64,000 nucleotides of DNA from Castor canadensis (taxonomy: Eukaryota > Chordata > Mammalia > Rodentia > Castoridae). This document shows positions 31,516-42,372 of this stretch, one piece after another (positions within the stretch are counted from its first letter, which is position 1; every line of letters starts with the position of its first letter). Under the pieces are notes generated by a model that saw only the letters and a list, made by a program, of their open reading frames with translations, was not told the origin of the DNA and ran no database searches. The stretch spans positions 28,196,001 through 28,260,000 of the forward strand of contig NC_133392.1 of assembly GCF_047511655.1 (NCBI RefSeq). Direction: 5' to 3'. The translations under genes were made by a program, and so were the position numbers.

Positions 31516-34209
31516 AAAGGGACGGGCTGGGGCCGCATGCCTCCCCTCCGCCCCTGCCCGACGCCGCGGGGACCCCCTCCTCCCCACCCTTCTGAGCCGC
31601 CGGGTCCAGGAAAGTCCACTCACTCCGTCCTGCCACTTCCCAGTTATGGGAACCCAGGCGTGCCTAGGCTTCGCTCCCCATCCCCAACAAACAGCCCCCT
31701 TTTCTTGGTGCGCAGGAAGTAGTCTGTGCCTACAATATGCATGCTCCCCAAACACTGGCACCTAGGAGAGGATATAAAGGAATCTTGGAGATGTAAGGGG
31801 AGCAGTCAGATAAGGGGTCAGGGTGGGACTGCAAGGCATGTGGGAAGAGGAACAGGGAACCTGAGGGAGCTGAGGTGAGGAGGGTTACTGGGGGAAAATG
31901 AAGAAGCATGTGTGGCTCCAGGTGTGTGTGGTGAGTGAGCTGGGTGAGCTAGGTGCTGGTGACTGGGCTAGCTGTAAAGGTGAGGGATCCTATGGGAAAT
32001 GGGTGCATCTCAAGACTGATGGTGAGCAGGTAGGGAGGGCTGGGGCAAACATTGGCAGGCCTAAGAGCCTGGATTCTGGGCATATCCACAGGCTCAGTTT
32101 CCCAAAAGACAGGTTCTTGGGACCAGAGTAAAGGAACTGAGGGTTCCTGGGCTTTATTGCCTGTGGGCACGGAAAGGTAAAACCTGGAAGAAGAATTCCC
32201 ACCTTCAGTTTCCAGTAGGGGTATCACCTCTGCCCTCCCAGGCTCCCAGCTGCCATCAGTAACTCACTCTTTCTCTTCCCCACAGTTGCCAGGCCTGGGA
32301 GAGGCATGGAGCTGAGGGTATGTTTGTGAGCTTAGTGGGGACCAACAAGGGTGCATTTCTTGAGTGTGTGCAACTGAGAGATTGAGCATGTGCAGCTATT
32401 GATGGAAACAGAGCACTGCAACTGGGGGCGACTAGGTGTATGCTGCTGTATTCTGTGTAGCCGATTGTCTCAAACTAATGTGTGCAACTAGGTGTGACTA
32501 AATTTGTGCAATGGAGAGGAAAAGAATCGGGCTGTCACTGGGGTAGATGTGACCGGTGGGTGAGCAATGCTGAGGTGTGTGCTGTGTTCAGGGAGCTGGT
32601 GTGGGCAGATAACTGGGAGAGTGAACATTGATGTGGAACTGAAGCTACAAACAACAGGAATCTTAGCTCCAAACGGCTTGACCAAGCTGGCTACTCAAAT
32701 TTACTCGTGCCACCTGGGGAGCAGGGACAAAAGGCACCTGACTTGAAGAGAAGGTGGTTTACAAGAGGAGTGAGTGGTGAGACAGAGAACTTTGGACAGG
32801 GGTGTGAGTCTACTTTGGGGGCAGCAAACTATGAAGGTGTGGGCTCTTCTTCTTAAGGAATGGGTTGGGGAGGAGCTGGTATCCTCTGCTGTCCCCTGGC
32901 TGCCCTGCTGCCCCCTTTCATTCAAGTTGTTCACAAGGCTGACCTCATATCTCTGGAGCGATCAGTGGCTCAATTCTTGAAAACACCAGTCTTAGGTGGC
33001 CTAGCTTCCCCCACCTCACTCAAGGGAAGTTCCTCTTCCTTGTGGGGGCTCAGCTGTGCCCAAACTGGGGGAGACATGGCAATTGCATAGCTGTCCATGT
33101 GGAATGGGTCATGCTCCCAGCAGACTGGGAGTGAATGAGTCCTGCCTACTTTGGAATCAGTTTTGGCATGTGGACATGGCCATGGAGTACTGGATGTTGC
33201 TAGCTATCTTTGAGTGTGGTGGAGGCTGTGTGGAAGGAAGATTGGTTACCTGTATGTATCCTGGGACCTGACAGGTTTAGTTATCAGCATGTGTATACAG
33301 GGTTTCAAGATGAGCTGAACATCTGGGTGTGGATGTGGCACCCCCGAGTGTCTGCACTCCCAAATTCAGGGGCCCATATCAGAAGCAGTGGATCTAGGGC
33401 TCTATGGAGAGGGGATCCAGGCCTGAGTCCCCTCTGCTCAGAAATGGAGATCTTTCCTTCCTCTTCCTTATCCCCCCAACACAGAGGTTGAGCTGGAGGG
33501 TTAGATGGGAAAGAGGTGACCCCTTCCATTTCCCAGAGGCTGTTCAAGGTAAAGAGTCTGGGTCTCCATAGGGACTGTCTCCTCTCCTGATGTCTGTGAC
33601 AGAGCATATCGATCCTGCTGCTGGAGATCCACATGTAGATGATGGGAGGGCCCAGGCAGGCCCACAGCCAAACAACAGTATTCACAACACAATCCTACAG
33701 GCTCTCACACAAGGCAGACACCTACAAGGCAGATACCCAGTTATATGCATCCCAAATGACACAGACACGCAGGATGCCTGGACACAGTGCCATCCTGTGT
33801 ACACTGACACAGCACACTGATCCAAATGCAGACAGCTGATCACATACACAGGAATTAAACAGACAAACCTTCGCTGTTAGACACACGCTGTCACCACGGT
33901 TCTACATACAATACAGGCACAGGGACAGAGGCACAGGACACAGTTACTGGAAGCACTCAAGGCACAGGCTTCCTGACAGTAAGCACAGGAGTGGGGAGGG
34001 AGCTAGCTGTCTGAGAGGACTTCGATGGAAATGATGCTGGTGTTTTGAAGGGAGTCCAGCAGCTGAGAGCGCAGCTGACAGCAGACAAGGGTGGTAGGAT
34101 AGGGAAACTTGGCTGTCTGGGGCAGCTCCCAGCCCTTGGCCCAGGGAAAAAAAAAAAAACCAAACCCCCAACCACCCCAGAAATGCAATCAAAGCCTTCT
34201 GCTGCCCAC
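31516..34209. other. Intergenic, nothing recognised
   Basis: TG-rich sequence near 31900-32000 and 32300-32600 and a degenerate CA-rich block at 33660-33930 are the only notable features. No exon, SINE or conserved-looking AT block is seen. Confidence 0.4.
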
Positions 34210-34580
34210 CCGCCCAGCACAATGGCTCTGGCTGGAGTCGTTATCATTTTTGTTAACTTTTTATCGACTGTTTGCTAGATGGCGTGTCAGTAAAGTGTAT
34301 GATTTGAGATGAAAAATTAGGCAGATTAACCTGAGGGGAGAGCCTGATTGATTACTAAATAGGATCAATTTGAAAGTTTTAGTCCTGGCGTTTCTGCAGA
34401 GCCTCTTAATACTTCAAACTTCAATTTTACGGGCGATTGAACTAAGCATGTTTCTGACAAAATTGATATATGTATTAATTTGCTTTAACTGGTGATTAAT
34501 TACTCTCCACTGAAAGAATTATATGGAGCTGTTTGCTTGCGATTTGCATATTAATCAAATTCTAGTTGATAATTCCGCCG
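34210..34580. promoter_or_regulatory. Strong candidate ultraconserved-type enhancer
   Basis: About 350 bp of low-CpG, AT-rich, non-repetitive sequence is packed with homeodomain and other developmental factor cores: GTTAACTTTTTATCGAC, GCCTGATTGATTACT, TGATTAATTACTC, TTTGCATATTAATC (octamer-like plus TAAT). It begins and ends abruptly against GC-rich flanks. It lies about 6-7 kb past the LBX1 3' end, where a human regulatory locus is known. Conservation is inferred, not measured. Confidence 0.6.
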
Positions 34581-34689
34581 GTGGGGGGGGCAGGGCGGGG
34601 CGTGGGGCACAGGGTGTTGAAGGGGTGTTTGTGCTGTGTGCCGGTGTGTCCGCCGATGTATGGGGGGGGCTTCCCACCCCCCTCCTTTG

Positions 34690-34925
34690 CTCGCTCCCTG
34701 CTTAGCTGCCAGTTTAGTGCATTAAAACCAAAGATGCAGAACGAGTTTGCCCGGCTATTTGGCGGGAGCAGAAATTGCCTGTCCGGTTTTATGATCTGCT
34801 CAGCCTGAGCAGCCGGGTCCTTAATGTCCCCTGTCAAAGTGTCTGCGATTTAAAGGGAAAACGGCCCCCGCTTTAGCGCTGCACTGGCCTGACAAGGGAC
34901 GAGAATCCCCTAAAATAACTCTCCC
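34690..34925. promoter_or_regulatory. Second half of the 34-kb conserved block
   Basis: After a 110-bp G-rich spacer the sequence again looks constrained: TTTAGTGCATTAAAACC, GGCTATTTGGCGGG, GTTTTATGATCTGC, CCCCTGTCAAAGTGTC, TGCGATTTAAAGGG. The unrelated composition of the spacer makes two modules likely. No repeats or splice-flanked coding frame are seen. Confidence 0.5.
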
Positions 34926-35029
34926 CAAGAACCATGATTTCTGGGTGGCGCCCCAGGCCTAGAGACTCAGAAACTGAGGAACGTCCTTGGAGCAGTACAA
35001 CTCCTGGGATACTTCAGTCACTCAGCCCC

Positions 35030-35450
35030 CACCCACCACATCACTCATATACGGAGGCATATGCACACACAGCAGAGTCCCAGAGACACTGTCAGACACT
35101 GTCACTTGAACTCACAGGCAGGAAGCCACTGCCTAAGACACACAACCACAGCTATCCAGCCACACTCCTGTTCATTTAGACCCCTGCTCTGAGGCCTGTG
35201 TGTAGACACACTCAGCTACCCACATGCACACCCGGACGCACAGAATCACACACAGACCAAGAGCACACATAAATACCCAAGTCACGTTCACACAGACTCT
35301 CAGGCGCACGTGGTCACACACATTCAGACACACGCATATTGTCAGATCCACACACAGACCTCGTACATACATGAGGCATGGAGACACCTCACCTTGGAGT
35401 CTCACCGGACACACCCTAGACACCTGTCCACACCCTGGGGGCACACACAG
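35030..35450. repeat. Degenerate CA-rich repeat block
   Basis: Irregular CACA/CAGA/CACG words over 400 bp, like the blocks at 5080 and 33660. It separates the 34.8-kb and 35.6-kb conserved-looking blocks. Confidence 0.6.
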
Positions 35451-35559
35451 TCCCCATGTCCCGGCTCCTCCTCCTTGCCCTACCCCTTGTCCTCTAGCCC
35501 TCCTGGACTCTTTAAGGTAGAGGGGGCGGCACCACCAAATCAACTTTTCCTATCTCCGG

Positions 35560-35715
35560 ATTCAAAGGGTAGGAGTGTAATTAAAACCGGATAATTAATG
35601 AGACAATATTCCTCCAGCTACATCTTTAATGAACAAACCCCTTCAGGGCAGCCTCTTCTTCTAGGCTCATTAAAGAGAAGAAAGTTGGGCGGCTCGCGGA
35701 CTTCCCAGTGCGTTA
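35560..35715. promoter_or_regulatory. TAAT-rich candidate enhancer
   Basis: GTAATTAAAACC, GGATAATTAATGAGAC, CATCTTTAATGAAC and GGCTCATTAAAG occur within about 100 bp, followed by GCGTTAATAACG. The density of ATTA cores is far above the surrounding DNA. Confidence 0.5.
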
Positions 35716-35854
35716 ATAACGAACCCGGGGTGGGTGCCTCGGCCCAGACTGCGGGAGCCAGAGAGGCGCTTCTAGTGTCAGATCCTTCTATCACCACTTT
35801 GTCCCTTTGTCCGACCCACCCTTCATCCTCCCACCCCCTTAATCAGCCTGGTTC

Positions 35855-35856
35855 TG

Positions 35857-35902
<46 letters not shown>
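35855..35902. repeat. (CA)n microsatellite
   Basis: A run of about 22 uninterrupted CA units. It sits inside a long open frame (35598-36710 plus), where it would encode alternating Thr-His, a sign that the frame is not a real gene. Confidence 0.95.
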
Positions 35903-35904
<2 letters not shown>

Positions 35905-36639
35905 TCCCCCAGCGCCCCCAGGGACTTCGAAAGCCTCTCTTCAGTGACCTTGGACTCTTGCCTGCGCTTTCTTTGGCAGCCTCTCAACCCCACGAGGCAA
36001 GTGGTGTTCTTGGACGTCGGGAGTCAGGACTCCGAATTCCACCCTGTTGGGCGCTCAGTACTCCCGGTAGTCTAGCTGGCTGGCTCTGCCTCTGTAAAAG
36101 GGAACTGAAGGCCCAAGTCGCTCTCAGAGCCTCAGTGCCATATCTAGGTGGCCTAGAACTGGCATTTGAACTGATATCCTGGGAACCCGTTGGGTGGAGA
36201 GGAGGTGAGCAGGGCAGAAAGGAGAGAAAGAGATCAAACTGTTTTCGACGCGCGTCCTTGCGCACCCCTGAACACACACTAGTAATCATATGTTTGTGCA
36301 TTCCCACGCACGCTAGTGTGCACTCGCAGAGACGCCCACTGGTTCGTGAATACATGTGCACGATTGCGATGCCTGCAGTCCAGACGGCGTGTACCAAGCA
36401 GTCGGAGAGGCTGACCTGGGTCTTCGCCCAGTCACCTAAGGTTGCCCATACGTCACTGGTTTCCAGGGTGGGAGCTTTTCGTTCCTCGTACTTCCCCGCC
36501 TGGAGCAGTCAAAACGGCGAAAGAAGTAGAGCTCGCAGTGTACTAGGGGTGCGGGGCCCGGGGAGCCCGAGTCAGACCCGGGCGGCGGCTGTAGCTTTGG
36601 CGACGGCTTGGCTGTGGCGCCTGCGTTCGCCTGCGCCGG

Positions 36640-36800
36640 CTTTTAGGGATGAGTTATGCGGCAATGAGCGAAGTAAATCTGCATGCGCAAAAGATGCTAA
36701 TTACTCTTAATAGCCTACCCAGACGCCCCGAGACTGGAAACCCAGAAACGTAAATCTGCTCCCGATAAATATTTTTAATTGTGAAATTTCCTGGAAAGAA
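36640..36800. promoter_or_regulatory. Candidate conserved enhancer, part 1
   Basis: The block contains GATGAGTTATGCGG, AAATCTGCATGCGC, GATGCTAATTACTC, TTAATAGCC and GATAAATATTTTTAATTG. AT-rich, repeat-free and bordered by CpG-rich DNA, it resembles deeply conserved developmental enhancers. Confidence 0.5.
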
Positions 36801-36944
36801 GGCTTTGGGTGCACAGGCTGAAGCATTCAGCTTTGGAGGGAGGGGATCGGCCCCCACCCGAGAAGCAGAGTCCACAGTCAGGGCCCGGTGCGGAGGAGTC
36901 GGGCGCGGGCGGAGCGACCTGAGTCGGGCTGGCCGGCGCTGGGT

Positions 36945-37110
36945 AAAGTTAGTGATGTATCGCATTAATTACCAGTGTGAGCTGCAAATGGTTCGAGGCC
37001 CAGGGAAAATTAATGGGAATCCAAATTCTAATTATGTAGCTGTTGTTAAAGAGTTTAACTAGATAGTCACGGAGAAAATTGGATTATGCATAGAAATATG
37101 CAGCCAGCGA
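36945..37110. promoter_or_regulatory. Candidate conserved enhancer, part 2
   Basis: This has GTATCGCATTAATTACC, GCTGCAAATGG, AAAATTAATGGG, CTAATTATGTAGC, TAAAGAGTTTAACTAG and GATTATGCATAGAAATATGC. It contains at least three TAATTA/ATTAAT cores and one ATGCAT core within 165 bp. The open frame over it (36781-37062 plus) looks incidental. Confidence 0.55.
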
Positions 37111-37244
37111 GCGGGCCGGGGGAGCGGTCAGGGGACTTGCAGCCAGGCCGCCCATACCCTGGAGGACGCTCCTCCTCTTCCAGGAAGGAAAAGATCCACC
37201 CCCGCGCCAGCATATAAATAAAGATCCCCTGTGTTCCTATGGCA

Positions 37245-37288
37245 GCAGCAGGGTGGGTCTCTGGCTGCAGCAGGGTGGGTCTCTGGCT
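37245..37288. repeat. Perfect 22-bp tandem duplication
   Basis: A 22-bp unit (GCAGCAGGGTGGGTCTCTGG then CT) is repeated twice without mismatch, just after the conserved block and a TATAAATAAA motif. Confidence 0.85.
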
Positions 37289-38443
37289 GGGACCAGAGGC
37301 GGAAGGTTTCGGAGGAGCGCGCTTGGTTGCCAGGCCGGTATGAAGGTCCGGGCCGCCTGGGTCTCTCGGTCTGGGTAAGCATTTGTGCCCATTTCTCAGA
37401 TTGTAGGACGGTCGTCACTCCGGCTTTTCGCTAATCGACTTCGTGCTTCTTGTGATAGTCACATGATTACATCTGGGTGCTATGGGTTTCTGTTTTTCCC
37501 ACTGTCAGTTTAAGGAAATAGCCACCAAACGGAAGCCCAATTACACCCAAACTCTCGTCATTTACTTTATTAAGGACCCTGGATGTTTCCATTTTCGAAG
37601 GAAATGAAGTCTGATCAACCAGCACTAATACCTTCGGCCTCGCGGAGGGGGCGGAGACTCTCACCGGACGGCTCCATTCCCCGGGAGGCCTGGTGGATGG
37701 GGCACCTTTGGACAACAGACACCCAATCATCCATTTCTCCCAGGATCTTGGATTCGTACCGTCCAGGGCTACCTGCTCAGCAGCATGCCTGGCTCCGAGC
37801 TCCCTTACGGTGGCGCGGGTGGAGGTGGACACGAAGCCGGGGAGACTTTGCATTCCCAAAGGGAGACCCAGAGACTTTTCAAACTTGACCTACCCCAGAA
37901 GCCTGGCAATCCCCTCGCCCCTGCACCCCATCGCTGCTAAGGACTCCGGGAGCAGGTAGAGTGAGCCTGGACCTACCATCCCGGAAGCACCTTCCTTTCA
38001 AGGCCCAGTCCCGCCCCCTTCAGTCTAGGATTCCAGATTTCTATCTCCCCTTCAAGAAGAACGCACTCTGTCTCCTCCACCCTTTATTTTTGAGGGAGCA
38101 GCGGTGGGTACAAGTTCATTAAGAGATCCAGTCGGATAGACCTGTCCTGAGCAGTTGGCAGCTTTTAGCGCCACTCATCGGATATCATTTCCTAGACGAC
38201 AGGCACGGTTAACGCTTGCGTTGCTGGACTTTCGGTCACTTTAGTGTTCCAGGTCTTGTCTTCCTTTCCTTCCGCACAGGCTCCAGACTTAGCTCTATTT
38301 CTCCCCTGGGCCCGCCCCCGCGGAGAGATGGGGAGAGGGCCCCATAAGTTTGGAGGCATCCGATTCCCTCTAATTTGCAGGCGGTGATGAGAAGCCAGAA
38401 TGGGACTGATGGATCAGTCCAGAAAAGGCCTCAGCAGAGAAGG

Positions 38444-38476
<33 letters not shown>

Positions 38477-39226
38477 CCCAGAGTGACTAGACAAATTTAA
38501 AGCCCTTTCCCGGGAATAGGGGGTGACCGCTGAGGGTGAGCAAGGAAGGGAACCCTGAGCTCCCGAGATCCTCACGCCCACACCCCCACCTGAGATCCAA
38601 CCGAGGGCAGTCTGGGCCAATGAGCGGGATGGGGGCGGGGCCCACAAATTCAGGCAGAAAAGCAGATGTACGTGCTTTTGGCTCTTCCAGGACGATTTTG
38701 GACTCAAAACTCCGAAGAATTCTTCTCCCAGCGGCCTCAGATTTTTGTAAATGCCGCCATGTACAAACCAAAAAAAAAAAAAAATCCCCGGAATTCATAA
38801 ATTGAGAGAGGCAGATGGGCCGATGACAGACTAAGAGACCAGGAATCCCCACTCCAGCTCCAGAGGAAGGCCGGGGCACTCATTTTCTATCCTTGCAGCC
38901 GTGCTTTTGACTCCCTTTTGACCTTGTTCTTCCCAAGCCTCTGGCGAATGATGGTTGCTCCCTAGTCCCTCGTGTACCAAGGCCGGCCCTCAGTTTCAGT
39001 GAGCTGTTTCAGGGATCCTCGAACCTCGCTCCTTGTTCTTGCTGTCCTCTGGGTTTCCAAGTCAGCCCCCTCCATCCCCGCCATCCCCGCTATTCTCTGT
39101 GACGCGGGCTTCGAGCGCCATCTAGCGGCAGTTGTGGCAGCGCTCCACAGCAGCAAGTGCCCTTCAGCCACCCTTCCTCTACACCACCTGAAACCCCAAT
39201 ACCTACCCAGTCGCGGTCTCACGTTC
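37289..39226. other. Intergenic, nothing recognised
   Basis: No interspersed repeat or gene is seen apart from the (GT)n at 38444. Short AT-rich words near 38350-38390 (CCCTCTAATTTGCAGGCGG) might mark another element. Confidence 0.4.
38444..38476. repeat. (GT)n microsatellite
   Basis: About 15 GT units in a row. Confidence 0.95.
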
Positions 39227-39295
39227 AAATCAAAAGCCCTAAGTGTGAGGCCCTGAGTGCAAGCCCCAGTACCAGCAAAAATAAATAGATAAAAA
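39227..39295 (+). mobile_element. Truncated ID-like SINE
   Basis: 3' half only: 'GTGTGAGGCCCTGAGTGCAAG', 'CCCCAGTACCAGCAAAAATA'. It is the first SINE to the right of the LBX1 domain. Confidence 0.65.
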
Positions 39296-40656
39296 TCAAA
39301 AGCCCGTTCATGATTACGCTTCACCCCCACTTCCTAGCACTAATACTTTAGGGTGCGCTGCATCAAAATAGTATTTGTACGACTGGGGTGGGGGTGGGGG
39401 TTGTCTCCTCCTTGGAACCCGCAGACCTAGGTGACTCACTTTCAGGATTGGGTATGGGGTGGCGTTAGGATAGTGGCCACTCTATGTCTCTGCAATGGGA
39501 AGCAAAAACGCCGCTCCCTCTTCTGGTTGAGCGCCTAATGGGGAAGTTACGAGTCCCTAGTCATCCCTATTTCTTCCCTTGACCGCCCCACTCGGAAGTC
39601 ACCCGGACAGTTGGAACAAAAATCCGAACCCGCCGGACTTCCAAAGTTCGTATTCTTGCCCACGCCTCCGCCCGGTAAAGGTTAGGCAAGAGCTCCCTCT
39701 GCTGTCTATGGTTTGGCACTGTTTCGGTCGCTGCGCGAGATGGCTGAGAAATTAATTCCGGAACTGATCTTCCAGTCACTTTAGTTACGCCCTTGCCTTC
39801 AGGAAAGAAGTCCCCAAGCAGGTTTCTTGGGTTTGCACAGGGAAGAGATGACTCAGTGCTGCTGAGTTCCACCTCTCCTGCTAGCTCTCTGCTAATCTTG
39901 CCTCTTTCTCTCCCGCTGCTAGGCCAGTTGCCCCCAAAAGGTGCCTAGAAGGCTAGGAATTTCTTCCCATATTCTACAATGTATGCACACACCGAAACAT
40001 CATATTGGACACCATGAACACATACAATTTTCACTTTCCAATTAAAAATAAAATTATATATACATGTATGCATACACATACACATGTCTTTATATAAAGG
40101 AATTTCCCCTCGCTGTGCAGGTAAAGCCTCACCCGGACTGGCTGTGTTCCCCAGGTAGCACACTACAGATGGAAAGGCCAGGAGAAAAGTTAGCGCCAAA
40201 CCAGGGCCAGTCCACCGCTACACTGTTCAGTGTAGCTAGAAATGAATGAGAGGTAGCAACAGCACCGCTCTGGAAGACAGAGACCTCTCTGAGCTTCTGA
40301 GTGACACCCTGGTAGAGAAGGGGTGCAATCAAGGGATGGAGACGCAGTGGTAATCTCAGTGCCCCATGAGGACCCTCATATGCCTGAAACACACCGGCTC
40401 CCTGACAAGCCCCACACATCTGATCACATGGGGCCAAGCTGCCCCCCTTGATCCTGCACAACAACACTTACCAAGGTTCCACGCCTAAGATCTTCTCCCA
40501 CCCTATTGCAGGACATTCTCCAGGCCTGGACATCTAGGAAAAGCAACGTTCGGGTGGGCAGGACCCCTGGAGCAGTATAGGATGAGGCAGCACATTAAGA
40601 ACACCCTGAGTCTTCGACCTTGATTTTGGGACTGACCTTAGAAGAGAGATGGAAGG

Positions 40657-40740
<84 letters not shown>

Positions 40741-41315
40741 GACAGAGAGAGACAGAGAGGAGAGAGAAGGGGCACCTAGGTGTTCAAGATCCCCTGTGAC
40801 CTGTGATCACCTTTCAAGTGGGGTGATGCTGGTGACTGTGTATAGGCCTTAGGGACCCAGTCCCCTCCCACTCACCACCTTGTTCTGCAATGCAGATCCA
40901 GATAACTGGGAATTTCCAGTGCCTCTAAGTAACCAGCGAAAATGGGAATCCTGACTCTCAGGCTTCAGTGGGGAAAAAGATGTCCTCCATCCATCCTTTC
41001 TATGCACTTCCTCTTGGGATCTGTTGTGGTTTTCCATGGGGACACAGTGCTACTTCCTGTCTCCACTGTGGACATCCTCAGGTCCTTGGAGTCACTGTAC
41101 AAGAGCCAGGGCATGTCACCTTCCCCATCTCCACCCCTCACCTTGGTTAAGGAAGAGAAGGCAGCAGGAGATGGGCAGCTGATGGGCCTGACCATGTACT
41201 AATCCAAACTGCAGAAAATTCAGATTTCAGGGCCTTCCTCCAGAGCCATTAGAAAAGAATTGCCAGGAGCAAGACCTGAGAATCATCCTTTGAGGAAGTA
41301 GCCGGCTGCTACTTT
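39296..41315. other. Intergenic with GT/GA microsatellite
   Basis: Apart from the compound repeat at 40657-40770 nothing is recognised. Short open frames are uninformative. Confidence 0.4.
40657..40770. repeat. Compound (GT)n(GA)n microsatellite
   Basis: About 22 GT units run directly into GA and GACAGA units. Confidence 0.95.
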
Positions 41316-41418
41316 TTTTTCTTTCTTTTTTTTTTTTTGGTGGTACTGAGGATTGAACTCAGAGCCTCACACTTGCTAGGAGGGTACTCTGCTACTTGAG
41401 TCACACCACCAGCCCTCT
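41316..41418 (-). mobile_element. ID-like SINE
   Basis: Poly-T start then 'GGTGGTACTGAGGATTGAAC' and 'GAGTCACACCACCAGCCC' in reverse orientation. Confidence 0.8.
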
Positions 41419-41582
41419 AAAAGTATTTCTTGAGCACCTACTGTAGTTCGTTATGGTCAGTCATTGTCAAAGGCTTATGGTAACTCCCATCCATGGGCTC
41501 AAAGTGGCTGCTCTATCTCCTGCCATCGTGTCTCCTTCTAGTCAGTGGGAAAAGGAAAAGGCAAGGGAAATACACACTCATT

Positions 41583-41675
41583 CTTTTTTTTTTTTTTCAG
41601 TACTGGGTTTTGAACTTAGGGCTACGTGCTCGTTGGGTAGGTCCTCTACCACTTGAGTCATGCCTCCAGCACACC
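41583..41675 (-). mobile_element. ID-like SINE
   Basis: Poly-T, 'CAGTACTGGGTTTTGAACTT' and 'CTACCACTTGAGTCATGCC' in reverse orientation. Confidence 0.75.
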
Positions 41676-41744
41676 CATTTCTTTTTTAAGGTTATAACCT
41701 TAAAGTGGTATACATCTGATATCAATCAAAATTTAATTGCATAA

Positions 41745-41960
41745 AGCTGGGTATGGTGGCATATGGCTGTAATCCCAGTTACCTGGGAAGCATAGGTAGG
41801 AGAATCACAGTCCCACACCTGACTAGGAAAAAACTGGAGACCCTATCTGAAAAGTAACTAAAGCAAAAAGGACTGGAGGCATGGCCCAGGTGGTAGAGCA
41901 CGTGCCTAACAAGCACAAGGCCCCAAGTTCAAACCCCAGTACTGTCAAAAAAAAAAAAAA
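41745..41960 (+). mobile_element. B1+ID composite SINE
   Basis: B1-like half (GGTATGGTGGCATATGGCTG...GAGACCCTATCTGAAAAG), ID-like half (GGAGGCATGGCCCAGGTGG...CAAGTTCAAACCCCAGTAC) and an A14 tail. Confidence 0.85.
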
Positions 41961-42167
41961 GTTAGTTGCTACAAGGGAGGTGGGAAGTACAATCTTCAGT
42001 TATGTGACCATGTGCCTAGCTAACACTCAAGCATTCTAAAGAAAGAAGGGGTGGGGGGAAATGAGCAGTTTCTTTTCTCTTTCTGGGTACAGGCCCTAAG
42101 GAGGAAGGCACAGAAGGAGCAGGGAGCAGGAGAAAGAAAGCAATAAAAGGGTCACTTAAGAGGTTAG

Positions 42168-42372
42168 GGATGCTGGGTGCTGGAGGTTCATGCCTGTAAT
42201 CCTAGCTACTCAGGAGGCAGAGATCAGGAGGATTGCAGTATGAAGCCAACATGGGCAAATAGTTTGCAAGACCCTATCTCAAGAGAAACCCATCACAAAA
42301 AAGAACTGGTGGAGTGGCTTAAGGTGTAGGCCCTGAGTTCAAGCCCCAGTGCCACAAAAAAAAAAAAAAAAA
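42168..42372 (+). mobile_element. B1+ID composite SINE
   Basis: B1-like half (GTTCATGCCTGTAATCC...GACCCTATCTCAAGAG), shortened ID-like half and an A18 tail. The long tail suggests a fairly recent copy. Confidence 0.8.

Noticed and set aside
35598-36710. A 370-codon open frame on the + strand, the longest in the window.
   Set aside because: It runs through the TAAT-rich block and the (CA)n repeat (alternating Thr-His), and shows no domain or splice context. GC-rich DNA and the repeat explain the absence of stops.
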